From assembly GCF_003944765.1 (NCBI RefSeq), contig NZ_RWIU01000001.1:1178001-1242000 (forward strand): DNA of 64,000 nt, read 5' to 3'. This DNA comes from Hymenobacter perfusus. Lineage in GTDB: Bacteria > Bacteroidota > Bacteroidia > Cytophagales > Hymenobacteraceae. Each line of letters starts with the position of its first letter. The stretch's first letter is position 1. The position numbers were made by a program, and so were the translations under genes. A model generated the notes under the pieces. It saw only the letters and a program-made list of their open reading frames with translations, ran no database searches and had not been told where the DNA came from. This document shows positions 53,155 through 62,460 of this stretch, in pieces.

Positions 53155-53249
53155 CCGTTGTATCCTCCTGAAATTTCTGATTGGTAAGCAGTTGCCGGTT
53201 TTCAGGGCCGCAACCGCGAAATTTCTTCGGCTAAAGATGGCAGGAAGAG

Positions 53250-53280
53250 TTGTGATTTAGAAAATGACCTCCCATATTTG
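53250..53280 (+). promoter_or_regulatory. Candidate promoter for the tRNA-Val pair
   Basis: CATATTTG at 53273-53280 is one base off TAnnTTTG, with a TTG at 53250-53252 spaced 20 nt. It lies 24 nt upstream of the first tRNA. Confidence 0.45.
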
Positions 53281-53304
53281 CCATCCCAAACGGGACACGC
53301 CCAT

Positions 53305-53379
53305 GGGAGATTAGCTCAGCTGGTTCAGAGCATCTGCCTTACAAGCAGAGGGTCACTGGTTCGAACCCAGTATCTCCCA
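53305..53379 (+). tRNA. tRNA-Val (TAC), copy 1
   Basis: Complete cloverleaf: acceptor GGGAGAT/ATCTCCC, D-arm TAGCTC..GAGC, anticodon stem TCTGC/GCAGA with TAC at 53340-53342, T-stem ACTGG/CCAGT. CCA is not encoded. Followed by eight T. Confidence 0.95.
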
Positions 53380-53407
53380 CTTTTTTTTCAGAGTACGCGT
53401 ACCCCAC

Positions 53408-53482
53408 GGGAGATTAGCTCAGCTGGTTCAGAGCATCTGCCTTACAAGCAGAGGGTCACTGGTTCGAACCCAGTATCTCCCA
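53408..53482 (+). tRNA. tRNA-Val (TAC), copy 2
   Basis: Identical over 75 nt to copy 1, starting 28 nt after its end; anticodon at 53443-53445. A rho-independent terminator follows. Confidence 0.95.
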
Positions 53483-53484
53483 CC

Positions 53485-53517
53485 AAAAGGACAGTCGGAA
53501 ACGGCTGTCCTTTTTTG
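53485..53517 (+). terminator. Terminator of the tRNA-Val pair
   Basis: Arms AAAAGGACAG and CTGTCCTTTT with a 10-nt loop and T-run. Confidence 0.9.
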
Positions 53518-53648
53518 TTTTTCGGCCGGAGCCTGGTACGCTGGTTTTGCCGGCAGGTCGGTAACTTGCCGGGCCTGCTGTCTGGTTCTGGTAAAAGTCC
53601 GGTCTATCAGGCATCTATCCTTCTGCTGATCTGCTTTACCTGTTGCTA

Positions 53649-55265
53649 ATGGCGGTTTCTACTCCCGCAACTCCTGTTCGCTACGCCCCGCGCTGGGTGG
53701 TACGCACGTTTTTTGGTGTTTTACTGCTGCTGGGCGCCCTGCTGGTAGCCGATTACGGCGTATCGTGGGATGAGCCAGTGGACCATGCCAATGGGCTGGT
53801 AAGCCTGCGCTACCTGGCCGATAAAGTGGCCCCGGCGTGGTCGGCGAACCAGGCCCTGCTGCAAAATTCGCCGGTGCTGGAAGGCTACGTGGAGAATGAC
53901 CACGGCGCCCTGTTCGAAATTCCGATGGTGCTGTTCGATGTGCTGCGGCCCGGCACCGACACCCGCACGTATCACCTGTTCCGGCACGCCTGCATTTTCC
54001 TGACGTGCGTGGGGGGCATCTGGGCGTTATATCGGCTGGCCCTACTGCGGCTACGCAACGGCTACGTGGCCCTGTTGGCTGCCGCGCTGTTCGTGCTTTC
54101 GCCCCGCATGTTCGCGGAGTCGTTCTATAGCGGCAAGGATATGGTGTTTCTGGCCACCTTCACGCTGGGCATGTACACGCTGGCACGGCTACTGGAGCGC
54201 CCCACCCTGCGCCGCGCTTTACTGCACGGTATTGCCACGGGCGTGGCCGTTGATATCCGCATTCTGGGCATCATGCTGGTCCCGTTTACCCTCACGCTCC
54301 TGGCACTGGAGCTCTGGTTTCCGACCGTTCCGGGCAACCGGCGGCGGGTAGCGGGCGTCATCGGGGCGTATCTGGTGTGCGCGGTGGCCGCCATTATCGT
54401 TGGGTGGCCGTATTTGTGGGCATCTCCCTTCAACCACTTTCTGGCGGCCTTCGAGAACATGCGCCGATTCCGCTGGCCGGGCTTCGTGCTGTACATGGGC
54501 CGGCAGGAGTCGGCGCTGGCCTTGCCCTGGCACTACGCCCCCGTGTGGATGCTGATTACCACGCCCGTCACGTATTCCCTGGCCGCTATTATGGGCCTGC
54601 TGGGCGTGACAATGCGGGGAATACGCCGCCCGTTAGAGCTGCTGAAAACCTATAACGGCCGCCTCGATTTGCTGTTTAGCGGCTGGCTCGTACTGCCGGT
54701 GTTCATGGTCATTGCCCTGGATTCCGTTATTTATGATGGGTGGCGGCATCTGTATTTTGTATACCCCGCTTTGTTGCTGCTGGCAGTAAGTGCCGGTTGG
54801 CAGCTTTGGCAGAGCGGCCGGACTTCCTCCCGGCTCCGGCCGGTGTTGCTGGGCCTGGGAGCCGTAGTGGCCCTAGAAGCCGCCATAACCGCCGTGCGCA
54901 TGGTGCTGATGCACCCCAATCAGCAGGTGTATTTCAGCTTTTTGCCCGCCGAACAGGTGGAGCAGCAGTTTGAGCGCGACTACTGGGGCCTCTCGTACCG
55001 GCAGGGGCTGGAGTATCTGGTGAAACGTCATCCGGAGGGCCAGATTTTTGTGGACCCCACGCACCGCGCGCCTTTCGAGAATAACCGCGAAATGCTGGCC
55101 CCCGCCGACCAACAGCGCCTCATTACCGACCCCAACGCCCCGGGCCGCTACTACATTACCGGCTACCGGGATACGCCGGGCCGCGTGACGCCGGAAATGG
55201 GCCAGGAAGTATACTCCGTGAAGGCCGGGGGCGTCACGATTCTTTCAGTGTGCAAACGGCCGTAA
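53649..55265 (+). CDS. Polytopic glycosyltransferase-like membrane protein (GT39/PMT-like), paralogue A
   Basis: Product of 538 residues from the ATG at 53649. About 10-12 transmembrane segments. The first external loop has VADYGVSWDEPVDHANG with an acidic pair, typical of GT-C enzymes that use a lipid-linked sugar. The phrases FVLSPRMFAESFY and YDGWRHLYFVYPALLLL are shared with the paralogue at 56784. The C-terminal ~130 residues are soluble and extracytoplasmic. The sugar and acceptor are unknown. Confidence 0.8.
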   Translation: MAVSTPATPVRYAPRWVVRTFFGVLLLLGALLVADYGVSWDEPVDHANGLVSLRYLADKVAPAWSANQALLQNSPVLEGYVENDHGALFEIPMVLFDVLRPGTDTRTYHLFRHACIFLTCVGGIWALYRLALLRLRNGYVALLAAALFVLSPRMFAESFYSGKDMVFLATFTLGMYTLARLLERPTLRRALLHGIATGVAVDIRILGIMLVPFTLTLLALELWFPTVPGNRRRVAGVIGAYLVCAVAAIIVGWPYLWASPFNHFLAAFENMRRFRWPGFVLYMGRQESALALPWHYAPVWMLITTPVTYSLAAIMGLLGVTMRGIRRPLELLKTYNGRLDLLFSGWLVLPVFMVIALDSVIYDGWRHLYFVYPALLLLAVSAGWQLWQSGRTSSRLRPVLLGLGAVVALEAAITAVRMVLMHPNQQVYFSFLPAEQVEQQFERDYWGLSYRQGLEYLVKRHPEGQIFVDPTHRAPFENNREMLAPADQQRLITDPNAPGRYYITGYRDTPGRVTPEMGQEVYSVKAGGVTILSVCKRP

Positions 55266-55280
55266 TTCTGTCGCGCCCGA

Positions 55281-56567
55281 TTACGTAGTCGGCATATCGG
55301 ATTTTGGCAGCCAGCCCAGCCGCCCGGCTACTATCAGCGGGAACAGCAGCAGGGCCGGCTCGGCAAAGAACCGCCACCGGAACCCCACGAAAAACACCAG
55401 ACTCAACACCCACACGGCCAGCAGCGGCGTGAGCAGCAGCCAATCGGGGACCTGAAAGCGCAGCCCCCGGTAGCGTACCAGCGTGAGGCCCAGGGCCGCT
55501 AGAAAAGCCAGATGTACTAGGGCCGTAAACGGGTTCCAAGGCGTGCGGGGCGCATCGGCAATAAAGTTTTCGGGGGAGAAAAACAGGGCCGTCTTGCGGA
55601 CCCAGAGCCGAAGTTCCGCCGCCGGGTGCGCCGCTACCCACTGCCGGGCCAGTCGGGCGCGGGCCTGGCTTTCCTGATACTGGTTAAGCGAATCGAGCTG
55701 CGGAATGTGCCGCCGCACGAACTGGTCGAAAGGCCCCTGGCGCTCGTCCCAGTCGAACATGAAGCGGCCCTGGGTGACGGAGTTGTGGCCCTGCAACAGC
55801 TCAAACCCTGCTTGGTTACTGAGCGTGTAGGCTCCGAACAGGCGGTGGTTTTTCTGCAGAACAGGAACGTGCGCCAACCCCAACGCCAGCAGCAGCCCCA
55901 GGCTCAGGCCCCACGCCCCGCGCCGCAACGCGGCCGGCTGCCAGCTCATGAGCCCCAGAAACACCGCGAACAGCAGCCCGTACACCGCCAGCAGATACCC
56001 TCGCAACAGACACGACAGCACCACACTGGCCGTAATCAGCACCGCATCGGGCCAGCGCAGTGGCCGGCCGCCGTGCAGCCGCAGCAGCTTGTAGACCACC
56101 AGCACCAGCAGCGGCAGCGTCAGGTTCTCGAACCACCAGAACGCCCCGATGTAGTACACCACGCCCGGCGACACGGCCCAGAGCCCCGCCCCCAGCCAGG
56201 CCGGGCCCGGGGCCAGCCCGAAGTAGCGCAATGTGCGCTGCACGTACAGGCCACCCATCAGGTAGAGGCCGGCGGCGGCGGCGTACACCAGCAGGGTAAG
56301 GTAGTGCCGGGGCAGGCCGGTGCGGCTCCAGCCCACGTACACGAACACCGGAAAGCTGGCGTGAAACGAATCGGGGCGGAGCTGCTTGCGTTCGGGGTCC
56401 ACGCTCACGTAGCCCCGGCCGGCCAGGTAGTTGTCGGCAATGCGGCCGTTGCGGCGCTCATCGTAGTTCCACTCCAGACCCGGGTTCAGACCCAGGTTGA
56501 GGGCCAGCCGAACGACGAGCAGCAGCGCGGCCACGGGCCAGATATAGCGGGGAATGGAACGCAGCAC
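55281..56567 (-). CDS. Polytopic membrane protein, glycosyltransferase-like (GT-C)
   Basis: Product of 428 residues with a GTG start. About ten transmembrane segments. The first loop contains ERRNGRIADNYLAGRGYVS, a pattern often seen at the catalytic loop of ArnT/GT39-like enzymes. It is convergent with paralogue A (15 nt between the ends) and divergent from paralogue B. Sequence similarity to A and B is not obvious, so it is a different GT-C subfamily or a related transporter. Confidence 0.7.
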   Translation of the reverse strand: MLRSIPRYIWPVAALLLVVRLALNLGLNPGLEWNYDERRNGRIADNYLAGRGYVSVDPERKQLRPDSFHASFPVFVYVGWSRTGLPRHYLTLLVYAAAAGLYLMGGLYVQRTLRYFGLAPGPAWLGAGLWAVSPGVVYYIGAFWWFENLTLPLLVLVVYKLLRLHGGRPLRWPDAVLITASVVLSCLLRGYLLAVYGLLFAVFLGLMSWQPAALRRGAWGLSLGLLLALGLAHVPVLQKNHRLFGAYTLSNQAGFELLQGHNSVTQGRFMFDWDERQGPFDQFVRRHIPQLDSLNQYQESQARARLARQWVAAHPAAELRLWVRKTALFFSPENFIADAPRTPWNPFTALVHLAFLAALGLTLVRYRGLRFQVPDWLLLTPLLAVWVLSLVFFVGFRWRFFAEPALLLFPLIVAGRLGWLPKSDMPTT

Positions 56568-56684
56568 GAGGAAACAGGAAACGCAGGTTGGGAATGAATT
56601 GCCGAATTTAGCGGCGTTTCCGCAGCTTTCCGTGTCGCTAGGCAGAGGGCAAGATAACCGTGCGGCTTATAGCACTGCCGCTTA

Positions 56685-56732
56685 TTACATCTTTCGTCGT
56701 TACAAAAAAAGATGTACCAACGAAAGATGTAA
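56685..56732. promoter_or_regulatory. Inverted-repeat operator candidate
   Basis: Perfect 13-bp arms TTACATCTTTCGT (56685-56697) and ACGAAAGATGTAA (56720-56732). The spacer holds a further AGATGTA half-site and an A run. The region is AT-rich and lies in the divergent gap before the gene at 56784. Confidence 0.5.
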
Positions 56733-56783
56733 CAAGCCGCTTACCCACTGCCTGCTCTTATCTTTTCCTGTTTTTCGCCACTC

Positions 56784-58403
56784 ATGCCGTATTCCCCTGC
56801 TCCCATCCGCCCCGTTTGGTTTCGTTGGCTGGTGGGCGCGTTTTTCGGGCTACTGACGCTGCTGGGCGTGGCTTTGCACCGCGACTACGGCGTGGGCTGG
56901 GACGAGCAGCTGGACCGGCTCAACGGCATCATCAACGCCAAGTACGTGGCCCTGAAACTGGCTCCCGAACTGGCCCGCCGCCAGGCCACCTTCGCCCAGG
57001 TTCCGGACATGCGCGACAACCAGGACGTGGACCACGGCGTGTTTTATCAGTTGCCTTTGGTGGTGCTGGAGAAGGTGGCCCGGGTGGAAGACTCCCGCGA
57101 CGTGTACTTTTTCCGCCACTTGGTTATCTGGCTGACCTGCGTGGCGGGCACCTATGCCCTGTACCGGTTAGCGGCGCGCTACCTGGGCAGCGGCCCCTGG
57201 GGGCTGGCCGTGGCGGCGGCCCTGGTGCTTTCGCCGAGGATGTTTGCCGAATCGTTCTACAACTACAAAGACCTGGTGTTTCTCGGGTTTTTCACCGTGG
57301 GCATCGGCACGCTGCAGCGGTGGCTGCGGCGGCCTACTTGGCCCCTGGCGGCTTTGCACGCCGTGGCAGTGGGGGCGGCCATTGATGTGCGCACGATGGG
57401 CGTGCTGCTGGTGGCCCTCACCATTGGCTTCGCGGGGCTGGAAGCCTGGGCGCGGCCGGCCCTGTGGCGGCGGCTGGCGGGTGGCCTGCTGCTGATGATA
57501 CCGCTGCTGGTGGCCGTGGTAATAGCCGGCTGGCCCTATTTGTGGGAGCAGCCCTGGCAGCACTTCACGGCCGCTTTCAGCAGCTTCAGCCGCTACCGCG
57601 CCGATATGCTCACGCTGTACCTGGGCCAGGAAATTCCGGTGCAGGCACTCCCCTGGCACTACGTCCTGGTCTGGATGCTGGTAACCACGCCGCTGCCCTA
57701 CGTGGCCCTGTTTCTGGCCGGCGTGGCCGTGGTGGTGGCCGCTGCCGCGCGCCGGCCGCTGGCCTGGCTCCGCACCGCCGCCGGCCGCTTCGATTTGCTG
57801 GTGCTGGCCTGGTTTTTCGGGCCGCTGCTGGCCATTATCGTGCTCAAGTCGGTGGTGTATGATGGGTGGCGGCACCTGTATTTCGTATATCCGGCGCTGC
57901 TGCTGCTGGCGGGGCGCGGGGCGCAGGCGGCTTGGCGCGGCTGGCAGCGGGATACTACCCCTGCGGCCCGACTGGCGGGTTACGCGGCGGCCGGTTTGCT
58001 GACATTCGGTATCGGCCACACGGCCCTGCGCATGGTGCTCGACCACCCCTACCAGAACGTGTATTTCAGCTTTCTGCCCGGCCCCACCGCCGAGCGGCTG
58101 TTTGAGCGCGACTACTGGGGCCTCTCGGGCCGGGAGGGCCTGGAGTGGATTATGGCCCATGATTCCGGCGCCACCGTACCCGTGGCCACCGAGCCCCGCA
58201 CGGTCCTCATGCTGCACAACGCCCAGCTGCTGCTGCCGCCCGCCGAGCGCGCCCGCCTGCGCATGGTGCCGCCGGCCCAGGCCAGCTATTTCCTCACCAC
58301 CTACCGCTGGCACCCCGGCCCCTACCCCGACTCCCTGGGCCGGGAAGTGTACACGCGCCGCGTAAATGGCCTTAAATTGCTGTCCGTATTGCGGGTACGA
58401 TAA
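56784..58403 (+). CDS. Polytopic glycosyltransferase-like membrane protein (GT39/PMT-like), paralogue B
   Basis: Product of 539 residues, nearly the same length as paralogue A. Shared landmarks: RDYGVGWDEQLDRLNG in the first loop, VLSPRMFAESFYNYKD, DGWRHLYFVYPALLLLAG, and a QNVYFSFLPGP/FERDYWGLS region near the C terminus. The two are clear paralogues separated by a convergent GT-C-like gene. Likely role: transfer of a sugar from a polyprenyl carrier to an envelope target, by family analogy. Confidence 0.8.
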   Translation: MPYSPAPIRPVWFRWLVGAFFGLLTLLGVALHRDYGVGWDEQLDRLNGIINAKYVALKLAPELARRQATFAQVPDMRDNQDVDHGVFYQLPLVVLEKVARVEDSRDVYFFRHLVIWLTCVAGTYALYRLAARYLGSGPWGLAVAAALVLSPRMFAESFYNYKDLVFLGFFTVGIGTLQRWLRRPTWPLAALHAVAVGAAIDVRTMGVLLVALTIGFAGLEAWARPALWRRLAGGLLLMIPLLVAVVIAGWPYLWEQPWQHFTAAFSSFSRYRADMLTLYLGQEIPVQALPWHYVLVWMLVTTPLPYVALFLAGVAVVVAAAARRPLAWLRTAAGRFDLLVLAWFFGPLLAIIVLKSVVYDGWRHLYFVYPALLLLAGRGAQAAWRGWQRDTTPAARLAGYAAAGLLTFGIGHTALRMVLDHPYQNVYFSFLPGPTAERLFERDYWGLSGREGLEWIMAHDSGATVPVATEPRTVLMLHNAQLLLPPAERARLRMVPPAQASYFLTTYRWHPGPYPDSLGREVYTRRVNGLKLLSVLRVR

Positions 58404-58462
58404 TAAGTAGTGCCACCGGCTAGTCTCTTACTACCTGCCTCTCCCCTGTTCCTTGCTCCTGT

Positions 58463-59635
58463 ATGCCTCTACTCGAAGTAAATTCCCCGGCCCGCGTCCG
58501 GCAGTTTCTGGATTTGCCCACCCGAATCTATCAGAATCAACCTCAGTGGATTTCGCCGCTGGATCATGAGCTTGAGGCCGTTTTCGACCCCAGCAAGAAC
58601 CCCAACTTCGCCCACGGCGAGGCCATCAGGTGGGTGCTGACCGACGCGGCCGGCACCGTTGTTGGCCGGGTGGCCGCCTTCATCAACCACGAAACGCCCC
58701 AGCCCGACCCCACCCAGCCGGTGGGGGGCATGGGCTTTTTCGAGTGCATCGACGACCAGGCCGCCGCCGACGAGCTGTTCGAGGCCTGCCGGCAGTGGCT
58801 GGCCCAGCGCGGACTGGCGGCTATGGATGGCCCCATCAACTTCGGGGAGCGGGACCGGTTCTGGGGGCTGCTGACCGACGGCTTCACGGAGCCCAACTAC
58901 GGTATGTTCTTCCACCAGCCCTACTACCAGCAGCTGTTCGAGAACTACGGGTTTCAGCTGTATTTCAAGCAGTACACCTGCTACCGCGAAGTGGCCACGG
59001 CCCTGCATCCCACCTTCGATAAGGCCGCCGAGCGGTACGCCCAGGAGCACCCGGAGTTCAGCTTCCGCCACGCCAACAAGCGCGACGCCGAGAAGCTGGC
59101 CCGCGACTTTCACCACGTCTACAACCTGGCCTGGGCCAACCACAGCGGCATCAACCCCATGAGCCTGGACAAGGCCCGCGACTTGGTGAAGCAGATGAAG
59201 CCGGTGCTGGACGAGCGGATTCTGTGGTTTGCTTACGATGGCGAGGAGCCGGTGGCCTTCTTCGTGAGCCTGCCCGAGCTGAACCAGATTTTCAAGCATG
59301 TGGGCCGCAACTTCAACCTGTGGGCCAAGCTGCGCTTCCTCTGGGAAAAGCGCAAATACGAGCAGCGGCGCGACAAAAAGCTGTTCGGCGTTATCTTCGG
59401 GGTGGTGCCGGCCTGGCAGGGCAAGGGCGTGGAAAGCGCCCTGATGGTCCACGCCCGCCACGAGTTCATGCGCGCCGGCTACCACGACATCGAAATGAAC
59501 TGGATTGGCGACTTCAACCCCCGCATGCTGGCCGTCACGCGCTCCATCGGGGCCCGCATCTACAAAACCCACACCACCTACCGCTACCAGTTCGACCGCA
59601 CCCGCCCCTTCGAGCGGTGCCCGATTATCCGGTAA
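58463..59635 (+). CDS. GNAT-fold N-acetyltransferase-like protein
   Basis: Product of 390 residues. Two GNAT-like halves can be suggested: ~45-180 (WVLTDAAGTVVGRVAAFIN, a beta-bulge strand) and ~200-385 (ILWFAYDGEEPVAFFVSLPE, then GVVPAWQGKGVESALM as the acetyl-CoA loop). The Q/RxxGxG/A loop reads WQGKGV. The substrate is unknown. It is 60 nt downstream of the glycosyltransferase-like gene on the same strand, so an envelope-related acceptor is possible. Confidence 0.8.
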   Translation: MPLLEVNSPARVRQFLDLPTRIYQNQPQWISPLDHELEAVFDPSKNPNFAHGEAIRWVLTDAAGTVVGRVAAFINHETPQPDPTQPVGGMGFFECIDDQAAADELFEACRQWLAQRGLAAMDGPINFGERDRFWGLLTDGFTEPNYGMFFHQPYYQQLFENYGFQLYFKQYTCYREVATALHPTFDKAAERYAQEHPEFSFRHANKRDAEKLARDFHHVYNLAWANHSGINPMSLDKARDLVKQMKPVLDERILWFAYDGEEPVAFFVSLPELNQIFKHVGRNFNLWAKLRFLWEKRKYEQRRDKKLFGVIFGVVPAWQGKGVESALMVHARHEFMRAGYHDIEMNWIGDFNPRMLAVTRSIGARIYKTHTTYRYQFDRTRPFERCPIIR

Positions 59636-59646
59636 CGGTATCCAAG

Positions 59647-59672
59647 TGTCATTGCGAGCAGCGCTAAGCAAT
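59647..59672. repeat. Truncated REP-like element
   Basis: GTCATTGCGAGCAGCGCTAA resembles one arm of the family at 5132 and 21736 but has no matching second arm. It lies between the convergent acetyltransferase and coaE genes. Confidence 0.6.
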
Positions 59673-59677
59673 AACAC

Positions 59678-60271
59678 TCAGGCCCGGAACTCCGCGTCCA
59701 GCCGCAGCACCTGGGGCAGCAGGAGCTGCTCGTCGTCGTTGTAGACCACGTGGTCGGCGCGCTGGAGCTTTTCCTCCTCGCTGAGCTGCTTGCCGATGAT
59801 GGTGAGAATGTCCTCGGGGGTACGGTGCGGGTCGCGGCGCAGCACCCGGGCCTGACGGATGCTCTGCGGCGCAAACACGGTAATCACCCGGTCGAGCTGC
59901 CGGTACGCGCCCGATTCGTAGAGCAGCGCGGCTTCCTTGAGGAGGTAGGCGTGACCCTCGGCCTGGCGGGCCGCCGCCCACTGGGCAAAGTCGCGGCCGA
60001 CGTGGGGGTGCACCAAAGCGTTGAGGCGGGCCAGCTGGGCCGGGTCGGGGAAGGCCACGCGGGCCAGGTAGGCACGGTTGAGCTGGCCCTGGGCGTCGAA
60101 GGTTTCGGGCCCGAAGACGGCCGTCAGCTCGTCGCGCAGCTGTGCATCGTGGGCCATCACCCACTTGGCGCGGGCATCCGAGTCGTACACCGGCGCGCCC
60201 AGCGTCTGAAACAACCGGCACACCACACTTTTCCCCGAGCCGATTCCGCCCGTAATTCCGATTCGCAGCAT
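59678..60271 (-). CDS. coaE: Dephospho-CoA kinase
   Basis: Product of 197 residues. Walker A GITGGIGSGKS at 5-15, the CoA-binding DxD-like region (YDSDARAKW), and LLFESG-like LLYESGAYRQLDRVI. It carries out the last step of CoA synthesis. It is the last gene of the DUF1573-yajC-YbbR-coaE run. Confidence 0.95.
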   Translation of the reverse strand: MLRIGITGGIGSGKSVVCRLFQTLGAPVYDSDARAKWVMAHDAQLRDELTAVFGPETFDAQGQLNRAYLARVAFPDPAQLARLNALVHPHVGRDFAQWAAARQAEGHAYLLKEAALLYESGAYRQLDRVITVFAPQSIRQARVLRRDPHRTPEDILTIIGKQLSEEEKLQRADHVVYNDDEQLLLPQVLRLDAEFRA

Positions 60272-60357
60272 AAACGAGAAGCAAGAAGATAGAAGGCAGT
60301 CGTCAGACGTGGAAAGTCAGAAAGATCTCAACGGATTATCCAGCAGCTTGGACTTGC

Positions 60358-61317
60358 TTACTCACTACGCACCTGTACGCCGCGCGTGAGCACCAGATAG
60401 CCCCGGGCCTGGGCCGGCTTCTCCGACAGGAAAGGGCGCAGGCTGGAATCCTGGTTGGTGAACTGGCCATAGTGCAGCTGCACGCGCACCTGCGTGGGTC
60501 GGAAACCCACCGTATCCTCCGGAAAAAACTGGAGCCGCACCCGCACCGTGGCCGGCGTGAAGGCGTACGTGCGGCCCGCCGGGGCGTCCAGCAACTCGGG
60601 TACCACATCTACCGGAATGGTAATCACGGGGCGGCGCAACAGCCGCACGCGCACATCCTGCACGTTGGTATGGACCAGCTCAGGCCCGCCGATGGGCACC
60701 CGAATGTCGCCGGTGGAAGAGCCGGCCGGGGCCGTAGGCAAATGCACCGGATAGGGGTTAGGCAACGTATTCACCTTGCTGGCCGGCCCCTGAAATACCA
60801 CCTCGGCGGGCTCAAACCGGGCCGCGTAGGGCAAAGCGGCCCCATCGGTGGCGGGGCTCAGGGCCAGCGGCAGGCGACGACTCACCCGGCGGTCCAGCTC
60901 CACCCACAGCGTATCAGAGAGCAGGTAGTTGTATTGCAGACCTTCCATAGCCTGCTGCAACGCCGGCCGCAAGGCGCGAGCCGTTAGGTAACGGGTGTTG
61001 GCGGGCGTGCTCAGGGTCAGCTCCGCCGGTTTCACATCCAGCAGCAGCTGGCGGCGCAACAGCTTCCAGCCCCGGCCGGTGACATTTACGGGTACCTCGG
61101 TGGGCAGCGGCTGCACCGGAATAAACCGACTTTCGTCGTAACGCCAGGCCAGTGGGTACGTGATGCGCGTGGTGTAGGTCTTGTTGAGGGCGTTGAGCAG
61201 CCAGAAGGTGCTGGCCGCCAGAAAACACGCCGTTACGGCCCGCCAATAGCTGCGCTCCTCCCCAAAAAAGGGGTCCAGAAACCAACGAAGCAGGCGGGCA
61301 GAACGGGCGGATGACAC
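60358..61317 (-). CDS. YbbR-like domain protein
   Basis: Product of 319 residues with a GTG start. One N-terminal membrane segment (ACFLAASTFWLLNALN) is followed by YbbR-type beta repeats (PLPTEVPVNVTGRGWKLLRR; PVTIPVDVVPELLDAPAG-like at ~235-255). YbbR proteins in Firmicutes regulate the c-di-AMP cyclase CdaA; in Bacteroidetes the partner is not defined. Conserved placement between yajC and coaE supports the call. Confidence 0.83.
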   Translation of the reverse strand: MSSARSARLLRWFLDPFFGEERSYWRAVTACFLAASTFWLLNALNKTYTTRITYPLAWRYDESRFIPVQPLPTEVPVNVTGRGWKLLRRQLLLDVKPAELTLSTPANTRYLTARALRPALQQAMEGLQYNYLLSDTLWVELDRRVSRRLPLALSPATDGAALPYAARFEPAEVVFQGPASKVNTLPNPYPVHLPTAPAGSSTGDIRVPIGGPELVHTNVQDVRVRLLRRPVITIPVDVVPELLDAPAGRTYAFTPATVRVRLQFFPEDTVGFRPTQVRVQLHYGQFTNQDSSLRPFLSEKPAQARGYLVLTRGVQVRSE

Positions 61318-61439
61318 GGCGGCGCGGGTTGGATGGGAAATGCGTATCCCGAAGTACGGCTTCGGCGTCCGGCCAAGGTACTACCCCCGGCGTTCCAACG
61401 CGAATAAAGCTGTTCTTCGGGATACGAAACCCGTGGCTG

Positions 61440-61760
61440 CTACGCCGCCGGGGTGGTGGCTTTGCCGGCTACCTCGCGGGCAATGGCCGAGCGGTCGAAG
61501 CGTAGGCGGACGCCTTTATCCACTTCCACCGTCACGGTTTCCTCGCTCATGTCCACCACTTTGCCGTGCAGGCCGCCAATGGTTACCACGTTGGAGCCTT
61601 TGCCCAGCGAAGCGCGGAATTTCTTGGCTTCGGCGGAGCGCTTCTGCTGGGGCCGGATCATGAAAAAGTACATCACCACCACCATGCCCACAATGGGCAG
61701 GTAGCTGATCAGGCTGCTGGCCGTAGTCGGGGCGGCTTGCAGGAGTAAGGAAGCAAACAT
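61440..61760 (-). CDS. yajC: Preprotein translocase subunit YajC
   Basis: Product of 106 residues. One membrane segment (SYLPIVGMVVVMYFFM) is followed at once by IRPQQKRSAEAKKFRASLGK, the typical YajC motif, then a small beta domain (VVTIGGLHGKVVDMSEETVT). It is an accessory subunit of SecDF-YajC at the inner membrane. Confidence 0.95.
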   Translation of the reverse strand: MFASLLLQAAPTTASSLISYLPIVGMVVVMYFFMIRPQQKRSAEAKKFRASLGKGSNVVTIGGLHGKVVDMSEETVTVEVDKGVRLRFDRSAIAREVAGKATTPAA

Positions 61761-61866
61761 GAAAAATAGGGTCAGAGGGTAAAAAACAAAGAGTTGGCGA
61801 GCTGTTGGCTGCCCGGCTCAGCCGACCATACCTCAACTCACCAACTCTTTTCCTTATGCATCGGGC

Positions 61867-62394
61867 TTAGCGGGTGGGGCCGTTTTGGCCGTCGCCGGGG
61901 ATGTTGGCCTTAATCACCACTTTGGTGATGCTGGGCTGGGTGTTGGCCTGAATGGCTACCTCCTTGTTCTGGATGCCAAACTTGCCGTGCGAGTCAAATT
62001 GCACGTCGATGGTGCCTTTGGCGCCGGGGGCAATAGGCTCCTTAGTCCAGTTGGGCGTGGTGCAGCCGCAGCTGGCCGTGGCATTCTCAATGAGCAGCGG
62101 CGACTTGCCGGTGTTGGTGAATTCGAAAGTGTGCTTCACCACTTCGCCCTGCTTGATGTTGCCGAAATCATGCTCCGATACGGCGAAGGTCATGACGGGA
62201 GCGTTGGGGTTGGGGGCCTCCGTTTCGTTGGTTACGTTGGGGTTGTCAACGGTAGGGTTGGCAGCCGCCTCGTTGGCGTTGGCAGCGGCGGCATTCATGC
62301 CCTCGGTGCCCACCTCGGCGGTCTTGTTGTTGTTGCAGGCACCCATCAGCAGCGCGCCGGAAAGCAGAACGGCAGAAAACAGCGTACGTTTCAT
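61867..62394 (-). CDS. DUF1573 lipoprotein
   Basis: Product of 175 residues. Lipobox LMGAC (Cys20), then an Asn/Ala/Glu-rich linker to ~65, then a DUF1573 Ig-like domain (HDFGNIKQGEVVKHTFEFTN, the ASCGCTTP motif, PIAPGAKGTIDVQFDS). The CGC pair may be redox- or metal-active. It heads the conserved cluster with yajC. Confidence 0.92.
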   Translation of the reverse strand: MKRTLFSAVLLSGALLMGACNNNKTAEVGTEGMNAAAANANEAAANPTVDNPNVTNETEAPNPNAPVMTFAVSEHDFGNIKQGEVVKHTFEFTNTGKSPLLIENATASCGCTTPNWTKEPIAPGAKGTIDVQFDSHGKFGIQNKEVAIQANTQPSITKVVIKANIPGDGQNGPTR

Positions 62395-62460
62395 ATGTAG
62401 CAGAAAAAGAAGGCCGTCAGTGGTCTTCGGAAAGGTAAAGGTAACACTGAGTTGGTATTA

